A stretch of DNA of 64,000 bases from Acetobacter suratthaniensis (GTDB lineage: Bacteria; Pseudomonadota; Alphaproteobacteria; Acetobacterales; Acetobacteraceae), in the NCBI RefSeq assembly GCF_017377745.1, contig NZ_JAFVMG010000001.1, positions 1-64,000 of the forward strand, in the 5' to 3' direction. The stretch's first letter is position 1, and every line of letters starts with the position of its first letter. The notes beneath the pieces are model-generated. The model was not told where the DNA came from. It did no database searches and worked only from the letters and a program-made list of their open reading frames with translations. Shown here one piece after another: positions 54,041 to 61,955 of this stretch. A program made the translations under genes and the position numbers.

Positions 54041-54622
54041 ATGAGGCCAGTCATGAAGATCGGATACGCTCGCGTTTCAACCGTAGATCAGGACGCCGGA
54101 CTGGAAGCGCAGATACGTGACCTGACTGCGGCAGGGTGCGAGAAAATTTTTGCCGAAAAGGTCAGTGGCACAGACAGTCAGCGCCCAGCCCTAATGGAAG
54201 CTCTGGAGTATGTGCGCCCGGGCGATGTGCTGGTTGTGACCAAGCCCGACCGTCTGGCCCGCTCTACTGCTGATCTTTTGGGGTATGTGCAGACCGTGCA
54301 GGCTAAGAAATGCGGGCTGATCGTCCTGTCCATGAATGGCACGACCCTGGACACGACAAGCCCCACCTCCAAGCTGATGCTGACCATGTTGGCGGCCGTG
54401 GCAGAGTTCGAGCGTGACCTGATGCTGGAGCGCCAGAGAGAGGGGATTGCCAAAGCCAAGGCGGAAGGTCGCCCCATGGGCCGCCCCCGCACGGTCCTGT
54501 CGAAGACCCAGACCATCCGCAAAATGAGACAAAAAGGCCTGTCAGCGGCTGCCATTGCCAAGCAGTTAGGCATTGCCAGATCGGGCGTTTATCGGGCCCT
54601 TGGCGGTCAAGGTGAGAGTTGA
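54041..54622 (+). CDS. Serine recombinase (resolvase/invertase family)
   Basis: A 193-residue recombinase. The nucleophile serine is in GYARVSTVDQD at the N-terminus; DRLARSTADLL and AVAEFERDLMLERQREGIAK follow, and the C-terminal HTH is IRKMRQKGLSAAAIAKQLGI. Small size and the Hin-type HTH indicate a resolvase or invertase. Start is uncertain: the ATG at 54041 has GGAG ten bases upstream, and the ATG at 54053 (MKIGYARVS) is an alternative. A repeat array lies immediately upstream. Confidence 0.92.
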   Translation: MRPVMKIGYARVSTVDQDAGLEAQIRDLTAAGCEKIFAEKVSGTDSQRPALMEALEYVRPGDVLVVTKPDRLARSTADLLGYVQTVQAKKCGLIVLSMNGTTLDTTSPTSKLMLTMLAAVAEFERDLMLERQREGIAKAKAEGRPMGRPRTVLSKTQTIRKMRQKGLSAAAIAKQLGIARSGVYRALGGQGES

Positions 54623-54792
54623 TAATTTCGCAAACATCATTGTAACAATTTGTGATGTTCGGAATTCTGTTGTCTCCCTGCGTCTCCTGCTGTGTCTGTG
54701 TGACGCAATGAAACGGGAATATCCCTTCTATATAAAGGTGGTTTCCAATTTAGGTTTTGATGCGGTGGGAATGCCCCGGTTATAAAGGGGGT

Positions 54793-55146
54793 ATGAAAAA
54801 GATAGGTCCCCATTCGCGGCCGGATAGTCTCAGGAAACTCGACGGAAGAAGCAAGGAAGCGCGGCTCCTCAAAAGCGTGCGCTCTGCATTGGTTGAGCAT
54901 CTGGGGGGTGATCCTTCCATTACCCAGTTTGTCCTGATCGATAGGGCAGCTTGGCTGATCCTCCATATGGGGCTGATGGACAACCACATGCTGCAAGGTG
55001 GTGCTCCGGCGGAACGGGATTCCCGGCAGTATCTGGCCTGGGCTAACACGTTAACCCGTACCATGCGCTCGCTCGGGCTCGACAAGTCCCCGACCGTTAC
55101 CCGTGGTCTCGATGCCCTTCTGGCGGAGCGGAGGGCGCAGGCATGA
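54793..55146 (+). CDS. Terminase small subunit-like protein
   Basis: A 117-residue protein. DGRSKEARLLKSVRSALVEH, LIDRAAWLILHMGLMD and RQYLAWANTLTRTMRSLGLD match proteins that precede large terminase genes in alphaproteobacterial phages. Role as DNA-binding small subunit is inferred from position (4-nt overlap with terL). AAGGGGG precedes the ATG. Confidence 0.65.
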   Translation: MKKIGPHSRPDSLRKLDGRSKEARLLKSVRSALVEHLGGDPSITQFVLIDRAAWLILHMGLMDNHMLQGGAPAERDSRQYLAWANTLTRTMRSLGLDKSPTVTRGLDALLAERRAQA

Positions 55147-56594
55147 GCGTGACCGTTCTACAAGCCATGCACGATCCAGCCCTGTTCGGGGCCGAGTTCG
55201 ACAAACCCACATGGACCGCATGGGAAGCCTTCCTGGCAGCATTGCTTGGCGAGGGTATGACAGATGAGCAGAAGCTTATCTGCCAGACGCATACGGGCCG
55301 GACCGATCTGCCAGCCCAGGTATTCCGCCGGGCAGCATTGGTCTGTGGACGGCGCGCGGGCAAAAGCCGCATTTTGGCGCTGCTGGGCACCTCCCTTGCA
55401 ACCCTGAAGGATTACCGGCCCTACCTGTCAGCAGGTGAGGTTGCCACGGTGGGCATTATCGCTGCCGACCGCAAACAGGCCCGCACCATCTTCCGTTACG
55501 TGCGCGGCCTTCTTGCTCTGGTGCCGGAAATGGAGGCAGAGGTCACGCGCGAGACGGACGAGATCATAGAGATGGCGGGCCGCCGCGTGGTGATAGAGAT
55601 CGGCACAGCCAGTTTCCGTGCAACCCGTGGTTACACTTATGCTGCTGTGCTGTGTGACGAGATCGCCTTTTGGCGTGACGATAGCAGCGCGAACCCGGAC
55701 GAGGAAATCCTGCGGGCCCTCCGCCCTGGCCTTGCGACCATACCAGGCTCCATGTTGCTGCTTGCCTCCAGCCCGTATGCACGCCGGGGCGTGCTGTGGA
55801 AAACCTTCAAGCGCTATTACGGTCAGGAAGGTGCGAGTACCCTCGTATGGAAAGCAGCCACCCGGGATATGAACCCGGAATTTGACGTGCAGGAAGAGCG
55901 GGACGCCTACGAGGAAGACCCCGCCTCTGCCGCCGCTGAATACGGGGCCGAGTTCCGTAGCGACATTGCCTCCTTCGTAGCCCCCGAGGTGGTGGAGGCC
56001 TGCACCGTGCAGGGCCGGCACGAACTGCCGCGTAACAGCCGGGTGCGGTATGCGGCCTTCGTAGATCCCTCTGGCGGTTCGTCTGACAGCATGACCTTGG
56101 CCATTGCTCATTACGAGGGGGATAGCGCCATCCTTGATCTGGTGCGCGAGCGTAAAGCTCCGTTCAGCCCAGAAGCTACCGTGATCGAATTTTCTGCGGT
56201 TCTGAAAACCTATGGCCTGGTCAGTGTCACAGGCGACCGTTACGGCGGGGAATGGCCCCGTGAGCAGTTCCGCAAGCATGGCATTGCCTACAACCTGTCC
56301 GATAAACCCCGCTCCGACCTGTACCGCGATCTGTTGCCGTTGCTGAACTCCGGCAAAGCCGAATTGCTCGATCTGCCAGTTCTGGCCCGCCAGCTCTGCG
56401 GTCTGGAGCGGCGTACCGGCCGTGGGGGACGGGACAGCATCGATCATGCACCGGGTGGGCATGATGACGTCGCCAATGCTGTCGCAGGCGCGCTGCTTAT
56501 GCAGCCAAGGCGGCGGATGCCAAAATTCACACCTGAAGTCGTTCAAAAAATCGCTAATCAGAGCATGAGAGGATATCAAACATGGGCCGTGTAG
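55143..56594 (+). CDS. Phage terminase large subunit
   Basis: A 483-residue packaging ATPase/nuclease. Walker A-like CGRRAGKS near residue 70, Walker B LCDEIAFW near 177, coupling SSPYARRG, and a C-terminal RNase H-like nuclease with acidic residues in AFVDPSGGSSDSM, GDRYGGEW and HAPGGHDDVANA. All motifs look intact, so it could package DNA into capsids if a procapsid were supplied. No portal gene follows. It overlaps terS by four bases and the next gene by 13. Confidence 0.93.
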   Translation: MSVTVLQAMHDPALFGAEFDKPTWTAWEAFLAALLGEGMTDEQKLICQTHTGRTDLPAQVFRRAALVCGRRAGKSRILALLGTSLATLKDYRPYLSAGEVATVGIIAADRKQARTIFRYVRGLLALVPEMEAEVTRETDEIIEMAGRRVVIEIGTASFRATRGYTYAAVLCDEIAFWRDDSSANPDEEILRALRPGLATIPGSMLLLASSPYARRGVLWKTFKRYYGQEGASTLVWKAATRDMNPEFDVQEERDAYEEDPASAAAEYGAEFRSDIASFVAPEVVEACTVQGRHELPRNSRVRYAAFVDPSGGSSDSMTLAIAHYEGDSAILDLVRERKAPFSPEATVIEFSAVLKTYGLVSVTGDRYGGEWPREQFRKHGIAYNLSDKPRSDLYRDLLPLLNSGKAELLDLPVLARQLCGLERRTGRGGRDSIDHAPGGHDDVANAVAGALLMQPRRRMPKFTPEVVQKIANQSMRGYQTWAV

Positions 56595-56905
56595 AAGTGG
56601 CTATTGGCCGCGCCATAGATCGGGAACGCAAAAGGCGTCAGGAGGTGGAGACAGCCCGGCGAGTGGTCGCTCCCTTGGTGGGTGATGTATTGGGCATGGA
56701 CAGTGCTGCCGAAATCTACAGTCATACGCTCAGACAACACGGTGTTGTACCGGGTGGGGCCGGCACGGCCGCCCTGCAGACCATGGTTCGCATGCTGCTG
56801 AACGGTAATGGCAGTGGAGTAGTCAGTGCGCCCTCTTTTGCGATTGCGACGGATGAGGCCAGCATGGCCACGGACTATGGCGTGCCCACGCCTCGCAAGC
56901 TGTAA
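56582..56905 (+). CDS. Hypothetical protein after terminase
   Basis: A 107-residue protein with a basic helical N-terminus (IGRAIDRERKRRQEVETARR). Not recognised. It overlaps the end of terL by 13 bases. Confidence 0.65.
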   Translation: MGRVEVAIGRAIDRERKRRQEVETARRVVAPLVGDVLGMDSAAEIYSHTLRQHGVVPGGAGTAALQTMVRMLLNGNGSGVVSAPSFAIATDEASMATDYGVPTPRKL

Positions 56906-56918
56906 GGAGGCCATATCT

Positions 56919-57653
56919 ATGGACACATCCCCACATGATTTGCGTCAGTCCCTTGCCGATGCCATTGGGAAACGTGATGCGCTCCGGCGCGAGTTTGGCG
57001 GCATTAAGGACGCACAGGACCGGGTCCAGAACACCATTTTTGAGCTGAGGACCAAACTCCAGGCAGCGGAGGCCTCTTTTGAACAGGCCCGCCAGACGAG
57101 TGTGACCTATCTGGTGGACGAAGCCCTTGGGCAGACTACGGAGGCGCGGCCCTCGCTGCGGCAGATGCGCTCTGATCTGGCGGTTGTAGAAGATGAGCTT
57201 GCCGCCGCCAGAGATGCGAAGGCAGTGCTGACCGATCGGCAAAAAGCGGTTGAAAGCAAGCTGTCCTGGGCGAAAAGTGAGGTTCGGTCGGCTTTGTCTG
57301 TAGTGGTGCAGGGTAGCCTAGAGGTTACGAAGCTTCTGGAGGAAGCGAAGGCCCTGGAAGCACAGCTCATCGAACGTATGGCCCAGATCGCTTATCTGGT
57401 TGGTGCGGGCGTGCTGTTCCCGGGGGTTTATGATCCCTTTACGTTGCACCCATTTGGCAATCACCTGATACCGTGCCCTACTCCGGGGCAGTCTTGGGCG
57501 TTCCTGCTGGAAAAGGAGGGGCGTCGTGAAAATCCCGAATGGCATGCAGCGTTGACAGCACTGGATGTCGATGCACAGGCTCCTCTTCCCAGTGGCGTCA
57601 CGGCCTCTGCTTCGGGCAAGGGCGGCCTACGCAAAATGCTGGGAGGGCGGTGA
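56919..57653 (+). CDS. Coiled-coil hypothetical protein
   Basis: A 244-residue protein. Residues 1-155 are heptad-rich (FELRTKLQAAEASFEQARQT, DELAAARDAKAVLTDRQKAV), giving a long coiled coil. The C-terminal part is not recognised. It could be a scaffold- or tail-related phage protein. TAAGGAGG is nine bases before the ATG at 56919, which fixes the start. Confidence 0.7.
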   Translation: MDTSPHDLRQSLADAIGKRDALRREFGGIKDAQDRVQNTIFELRTKLQAAEASFEQARQTSVTYLVDEALGQTTEARPSLRQMRSDLAVVEDELAAARDAKAVLTDRQKAVESKLSWAKSEVRSALSVVVQGSLEVTKLLEEAKALEAQLIERMAQIAYLVGAGVLFPGVYDPFTLHPFGNHLIPCPTPGQSWAFLLEKEGRRENPEWHAALTALDVDAQAPLPSGVTASASGKGGLRKMLGGR

Positions 57654-57654
57654 G

Positions 57655-58185
57655 ATGAAGCAGTCTCAGGCCGATCGGCTGACCGGTTTTCTGGAAGAGC
57701 GCCTGCCACCCGAAGCTTACACTGATTTTTACGACATGCTGGAAGATTTGCTGGAAGCCTCCGATGGTGCCGGGGCTGATGACACCGAAGTGGCTATGCG
57801 GACGGTGGATCTGTTGAATTTTCTGGATGAACGGCTACCGGAAGACGAGGTGAGCCGAGTCCGTAAGATTATTTTCGGGACCGACGATCAGGGAAAAATT
57901 GTGGCTCAGGATGCAGCATTGCGCGTGAAATGTGCAATGCGCGCGGAGCAGTATGCGAAAGCACGAGTTATGCGGGCGACCGGGGCGGATGCAATGGCTT
58001 GCGACAGTGCTGCGGATGCTTACCGTCTGGGGCTAACTGCTCTTGGGCAGGATGCCACACACGTCACGGATGACGCCGCCCGATCCATTTTCGAGGGTTT
58101 TGTAGGCCAGCGCAAGCAACGGGTGGTGGCATTGTCCGATCTGGAGGTGCGTCTTGGGACCAAAGCACCCCGGAACTTCGGGTAG
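57655..58185 (+). CDS. Hypothetical protein, possibly phage virion-associated
   Basis: A 176-residue acidic protein. Two short similar segments (LTGFLEERLPPEAYTDFYDM and LLNFLDERLPEDEVSRVRKI) form an internal repeat about 50 residues apart. Function unknown. The start at 57655 lies within GGAGGGCGGTGAG just after the preceding stop. Confidence 0.65.
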   Translation: MKQSQADRLTGFLEERLPPEAYTDFYDMLEDLLEASDGAGADDTEVAMRTVDLLNFLDERLPEDEVSRVRKIIFGTDDQGKIVAQDAALRVKCAMRAEQYAKARVMRATGADAMACDSAADAYRLGLTALGQDATHVTDDAARSIFEGFVGQRKQRVVALSDLEVRLGTKAPRNFG

Positions 58186-58192
58186 TGGCGGC

Positions 58193-58378
58193 ATGACGGA
58201 CACCACCGTCGACACCGTCACAATCCCCGGGTTGCTGCGTGGTAAGGGGTGGACGGATCACCAGAAAACATCTCGCAAGCCTAGGCCGCGTTTCCAGAAA
58301 CGGTACCCTCGTAAACCAACCCTGGCCCGCATTGCCCGCTTCGAAGCCATGCGTGCGAGGCTGATGGGAAAGGATTAG
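58193..58378 (+). CDS. Small basic hypothetical protein
   Basis: A 61-residue very basic protein (KTSRKPRPRFQKRYPRKPTL). Not recognised. The N-terminal VTIPGLLRGKG resembles the first strand of RusA proteins, but no catalytic region follows. The preceding gene ends seven bases upstream. Confidence 0.5.
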   Translation: MTDTTVDTVTIPGLLRGKGWTDHQKTSRKPRPRFQKRYPRKPTLARIARFEAMRARLMGKD

Positions 58379-58382
58379 CAGA

Positions 58383-58454
58383 ATGGCCACAGTAATTGAT
58401 GCCCTTATGGGGCTTAGGGGCGGTATGGAGTGGAGCTGGTGCGACAGATCATAG
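58383..58454 (+). pseudogene. Truncated tape-measure-like N-terminal stub
   Basis: A 23-codon frame starting MATVIDALMGLRGG. MATVIDAL is the usual opening of tail tape-measure proteins (MATVIDALVVTLGLD in many). The frame then breaks into unrelated sequence, consistent with a deletion that removed the body of the gene. Short length makes the identification tentative. Confidence 0.35.
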
Positions 58455-58506
58455 CTAAACGAGTTGGAAGAGCAGGCAGAGTCCCACACATTCAGGAACT
58501 AAAATC

Positions 58507-59244
58507 ATGGTCATGCAAACAATCGCCCAGCCGGTGACAGCCAATGTCATTCCCGGCGCGGGCGTTCCCAAACTCTGGTCAACTGTCATTTCCGATGCGG
58601 AGGCCGTGGCCTCGGTCGAGCTTGATACCCTTCTGCAAAGCACGCTTATCAAGCAGGCGGACAAGCAGTGGGGATTGTTCGACAGCAGCAACAAGCCGGT
58701 TCTGACCTCGGGTCGGGTACGGGCCATTGATGCGCACGCAGCCGGGCAGATTACGGATGCACCGCAGGAAAACGGCGCCTTCATGTCCTACAACAAGGTG
58801 AAAATTCCGGGGCAGATCATGCTTGAAATGCTGTGTGATGGTTCCACCATGAGCTACGGGAATTATAGCGCCATCAGCAACCTGCTTTCAGCAACGGTGA
58901 TAACCGGGCTTTCATCTGAGGGGCAGGCGCGGAAGGAGTTCATGACCAAACTGCGTGCGCTGGTTACTGACCTGAACCTGTATACCGTCACCACCCCGGA
59001 AACGACCTACGCCAACATGAACGTGGTTGGATACGGCATGCGCCGCGCATCAGACCGGGGCATTACGCTTCTGTGGGCGCAGATCATGCTTCAGGAGGTG
59101 AGGTTGACGGCGCGGGTCAGCCGGGCATCAGACGAAAGCACAAAAACCCCCGCAGGGGCTACCCAGAAGAATAGCGGGAATGTGCAGGCTCAGTCCGCCA
59201 CAGGCAAGCAGGCAGAGGCGTTCCATAGGAATGCTATCGCATAA
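58507..59244 (+). CDS. Phage tail/baseplate-type protein
   Basis: A 245-residue protein. The central region (MSYNKVKIPGQIMLEMLCDG, LYTVTTPETTYANMNVVGYG, GITLLWAQIMLQEVRLTARV) has the alternating pattern of phage tail-associated proteins that follow the tape-measure gene, where a YNKV start and TPE-x-x-Y-x-N motif recur. It is the last gene of the element and probably a relic of a tail operon. AGGA precedes the ATG by nine bases. Confidence 0.65.
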   Translation: MVMQTIAQPVTANVIPGAGVPKLWSTVISDAEAVASVELDTLLQSTLIKQADKQWGLFDSSNKPVLTSGRVRAIDAHAAGQITDAPQENGAFMSYNKVKIPGQIMLEMLCDGSTMSYGNYSAISNLLSATVITGLSSEGQARKEFMTKLRALVTDLNLYTVTTPETTYANMNVVGYGMRRASDRGITLLWAQIMLQEVRLTARVSRASDESTKTPAGATQKNSGNVQAQSATGKQAEAFHRNAIA

Positions 59245-59250
59245 CTTTGA

Positions 59251-59270
59251 GGGGGGTTTTAAGAGGGGTA
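59251..59270. repeat. Right copy of the 20-bp element-end repeat
   Basis: Identical to 43649-43668 and in the same orientation, 47 bases inside attR. Five more bases upstream match with one difference. Confidence 0.7.
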
Positions 59271-59317
59271 GCTTGTAATCATAGTTTAAAAAACATAATG
59301 ATTACGGTGCGTTAGAT

Positions 59318-59340
59318 CAGGCGGCTGGTGGAGCTGAGGG
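59318..59340. repeat. attR: right copy of the 23-bp direct repeat
   Basis: Identical to 43505-43527. It covers the 3' terminal 15 bases of tRNA-Ala including CCA plus eight bases beyond. Confidence 0.9.
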
Positions 59341-59401
59341 GAATCGAACCCCTGACCTCCTCATTGCGAACGAGGCGCTCTCCCATCTGAGCTACAGCCC
59401 C
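59326..59401 (-). tRNA. tRNA-Ala (anticodon CGC)
   Basis: A 76-base gene with encoded CCA. Acceptor GGGGCTG pairs with CAGCTCC and contains the G3-U70 pair that identifies alanine tRNAs. The anticodon stem CCTCG/TGAGG holds the loop TTCGCAA (anticodon CGC), D-arm AGCTCAGATGGGAGAGC and T-arm with GGTTCGATTCC are normal. It reads codon GCG. It is the insertion site of the element and remains intact at its right end. Confidence 0.96.
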
Positions 59402-59518
59402 GCCTGTCTTTTCGGTGAGCCCGTGTATAGGGCTTACCAATTTTCTGTCAAGCTGTATTATGGGGTATCGTACCCGAAAAACGGCATGTCCTGCCCGGCG
59501 GAAGGATCAGGTTCTATC

Positions 59519-59821
59519 GTGTTTGTACTGTTTGTGATTTTGACCCGTGTACTGGAAATCTATTGCTGGATTTTGCTTGTATCCTGCATTTTCGTGAACC
59601 TGTACGCGTTTGGCATTCTGGACAGCCGCAACCAGATCGTCTGGAAAATCGGCATGTTTCTTGAGCGTCTGACCGAGCCTGTGTTGGCTCCCGTGCGCCG
59701 TGTCCTGCCCACGCCCGGTGGTATTGATTTCAGCCCCATGGTGGTACTGCTGGTCATTCAGTATGTATTGCAGCCCACGCTGGTCAAACTGCTTTACCTG
59801 TCCATGCAAAATGGTGGCTAA
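59519..59821 (+). CDS. YggT family membrane protein
   Basis: A 100-residue protein with two hydrophobic regions separated by the family motif LTEPVLAPVRRVLPTPGGID-F-SP. YggT proteins are linked to cell-envelope integrity or K+ handling, without firm function. The GTG at 59519 gives the usual length; an ATG at 59486 is an alternative. GGAAGGA is 12 bases upstream of the GTG. Confidence 0.88.
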   Translation: MFVLFVILTRVLEIYCWILLVSCIFVNLYAFGILDSRNQIVWKIGMFLERLTEPVLAPVRRVLPTPGGIDFSPMVVLLVIQYVLQPTLVKLLYLSMQNGG

Positions 59822-59851
59822 GGTTCTGTGGCGCTAAAAGTATGAGTTTAT

Positions 59852-59892
59852 AAAAAACGCCGGACTTTCCGTAAAGGAAGTCCGGCGTTTTT
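59852..59892. terminator. Terminator after yggT
   Basis: AACGCCGGACTT pairs with AAGTCCGGCGTT, flanked by A-run and T-run; can act in both directions, serving also the minus-strand small gene. Confidence 0.9.
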
Positions 59893-59970
59893 GTATCTGG
59901 GCCAGAAAAAACCAACCCAACAGAATTCCCCTCCGTGCCTTACCTTACAGTAAGGCAGCGGGAACTGTTG

Positions 59971-60150
59971 TTAGTGGTGGGCCGGGGCCGGGCTGTTGTC
60001 TTTTTCAATATGCACGAGGGTATAGCCGCTCATGATGATAACCGGCACCAGGAAGGTGATGACCGTCGCGCCCAGCGCAGAAGTGTTCATGCCAAGGAAA
60101 AAAGCGATCAGGTCAAAACCCAGCAGCGCCACGCACACAAACATGCCCAT
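59971..60150 (-). CDS. Small two-helix membrane protein
   Basis: A 59-residue protein with two hydrophobic helices (FVCVALLGFDLIAFFLG and ATVITFLVPVIIMSGYTL) and a short polar tail ending PAPAHH. Not recognised. The first ATG is at 60150; a second in-frame ATG two codons later (60144) may be used. Confidence 0.55.
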   Translation of the reverse strand: MGMFVCVALLGFDLIAFFLGMNTSALGATVITFLVPVIIMSGYTLVHIEKDNSPAPAHH

Positions 60151-60282
60151 CTCTTGAAAACCCTCTTGTTTGGGCGAGACGCCCTGACCATTTTCTCACC
60201 AGCGCCCTTGTCTGCCAAGAGGGCTGTGGGGTCAGATCCCACCACAATCGTTCACAAACCAAACAGCCGTTACACTACTCCT

Positions 60283-61365
60283 TTAGCTTTTGTGGTCAAG
60301 CGGCGCAGCGCATGGCGCCTCGGCTTTTTCGGTTGAGGTGGCGCTGGTCTGTGTCCTGCTGTTTGCAGGGGAGGATGGGGGTGGGCAGGTGCTTTCTGGC
60401 GCGGCATCGGGGTTGGTCGGGTCGATGGCGGCTGCCTGATTGCTGCTTTCCGTAGTGCCTGTCGTAAGCGTTGGGGCATCGTGTGCGGGTGTGGCGCTCG
60501 CCGCGCCCTGTGCCGTGGAAGCCTGTGCGGGTGCTGGAGAGGCCGGGGCTGCTTTGGCTGTAGTCGCAACGGCATTGGGGCTGCTGGTGGCTGTGTCCAG
60601 CGCGGGGGGCGTGGCAGGCTGCGCGGGGAGCTGAGGCAGACTCGGAGATGTTCCCTGTTCAGGCGATGCAGCGGGTGCCGCGTTTGTTGAGGCGGCGTCG
60701 GGCAGCCCTGATACCGGGGCAGGTAGCGGGTCCAGCGTATCCTGCGGGGCTGTGGCGGTGGTGTAATGCACGGCGGGTTCATGCGGTTTGGGGGCACCGG
60801 GTACGGGCAGGCTTGGCGCATGAAAAGCCGACACCGGCCCGAAAATCGGGTTGTTACTGACAGAATGCGCCGATGCGGGCGGTGTGGTCAGGCAACCTTT
60901 AACCAGCGTTGCACAAACACCATCCGAACCGATCATGCGGTCATTGTCGCCGCTGTAATGCATGTCGGTAACGCGGCCATCAACCAGACGGATGGACGCA
61001 ATACAGGTCTTGCCCGCGCCCCCCATGGAGGTCTGGGTCAGATTGACCATCGTTTGCAGCGGAAAGAGCGTTGAGTCGTTGGTGGAAGGAACGTTGATGG
61101 TGCGGGTGTACTGAAAAATCTGCACATGATCGTCCAGCCGTGCGGTTTTGTCCGGTATGCCCGCACAGGCCTGAAGGTCTTCGTTGGTCATGCCGATCAC
61201 GGCCAACTGTCCTTTATGGGCGCTCCGTGAATCGTTATAGCCACACGCAGTCAGGCTCAGCAGCGCGAGTAAGGCCGTGGCGTGTCGCAGGTTACGGGCG
61301 TGAATGTAACGGTGCTGGGCAATACGGAGCGCAGTACGGCCGGTGCGCGAAACGTGTTCCTTCAT
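60283..61365 (-). CDS. Putative lipoprotein with Pro/Ala-rich C-terminus
   Basis: A 360-residue protein. A lipobox LTAC near residue 41 follows a hydrophobic segment (HATALLALLSL), giving a lipid-anchored protein. Residues 45-165 form a small globular domain (MTNEDLQACAGIPDKTARLD, IASIRLVDGRVTDMHYSG) resembling outer-membrane-assembly-type (SmpA/OmlA-like) domains by layout. The last 190 residues are alanine/proline/threonine/serine rich and probably extended. The basic N-terminus is long for a signal peptide, so the true start may lie later. Confidence 0.65.
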   Translation of the reverse strand: MKEHVSRTGRTALRIAQHRYIHARNLRHATALLALLSLTACGYNDSRSAHKGQLAVIGMTNEDLQACAGIPDKTARLDDHVQIFQYTRTINVPSTNDSTLFPLQTMVNLTQTSMGGAGKTCIASIRLVDGRVTDMHYSGDNDRMIGSDGVCATLVKGCLTTPPASAHSVSNNPIFGPVSAFHAPSLPVPGAPKPHEPAVHYTTATAPQDTLDPLPAPVSGLPDAASTNAAPAASPEQGTSPSLPQLPAQPATPPALDTATSSPNAVATTAKAAPASPAPAQASTAQGAASATPAHDAPTLTTGTTESSNQAAAIDPTNPDAAPESTCPPPSSPANSRTQTSATSTEKAEAPCAAPLDHKS

Positions 61366-61537
61366 GCGTCCTCAACAGAGCTGGGTCAGGCGTGGGGCCG
61401 GGGACGGGCCATGAGCGGATGTGCATACCGCTGTTTGGGTGAGTTGTCATGAGGAGGTTTTTATGTCCTCTTTGCCCAGTACAAAGGGCTTGCCATGCTG
61501 GCGTGCTCTTGGGCTGAAACCCTACAGGAATGAGAAC

Positions 61538-61921
61538 ATGATCTATCGCAAGGTGGCTGTGGTGGCCGCCGTTATGCTGTCTTCGGCTCTTGCCGTGAGT
61601 GCCCATGCCGAACCCGGCGGGTGTCTCAAATATGGAGCCGCCGGGGCTGTGGGTGGACATCTGGCAGATCATCATAGTGTTCTGGGTGCGACGGCGGGCT
61701 GCGTGGTAGGGATGTACAAGCGGCATGAATACCGCAAGGAAGCGCGTATGAAGGCGCATCTGTACGATCAGGAACATCCCGGTGCCAAAGGCACCTATGA
61801 GCAGAAAGCCACGGCGTATGATGTGGAACATTCCACAGCGCCCGGTGCCATGACGCCATCAGAAGCCCCCAAACCTGCCCAGCCGCCCGCGCCCCCTCCG
61901 GCACCGGCGGAACATCTGTAA
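61538..61921 (+). CDS. Exported hypothetical protein with glycine-zipper-like segment
   Basis: A 127-residue protein. The signal peptide (KVAVVAAVMLSSALAVSAHA) precedes a glycine-rich stretch (YGAAGAVGGHLADHHSVLGA, TAGCVVG) like glycine-zipper proteins, then a charged helix and a proline-rich tail. Function unknown. AGGA lies nine bases before the ATG at 61538. Confidence 0.72.
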   Translation: MIYRKVAVVAAVMLSSALAVSAHAEPGGCLKYGAAGAVGGHLADHHSVLGATAGCVVGMYKRHEYRKEARMKAHLYDQEHPGAKGTYEQKATAYDVEHSTAPGAMTPSEAPKPAQPPAPPPAPAEHL

Positions 61922-61955
61922 GGGGCGGCCAGCCTACAAACAGGGGGCATGCAGC

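Larger units (their letters stand above)
43505..59340. mobile_element. Integrated phage-derived element in tRNA-Ala(CGC)
   Basis: About 15.8 kb bounded by a 23-bp direct repeat, the right copy of which is the 3' end of tRNA-Ala. Contents, left to right: tyrosine integrase; HicAB; RusA; a tiny phage-type protein; ImmA and XRE; a second XRE; seven ATGA-coupled small genes; an AlpA-like regulator; prim-pol; a frameshifted primase-helicase; a serine resolvase; terminase small and large subunits; and five small genes including tail-region relics. No portal, head protease, capsid, tail sheath/tube, lysis gene or complete tape-measure gene is seen. It reads as a strongly reduced prophage or phage satellite. 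Confidence 0.88.

Noticed and set aside
58193-58378. Second RusA gene or RusA fragment
   Set aside because: Only about ten N-terminal residues resemble RusA and the nucleotide sequences differ, so this is not a recent duplicate.
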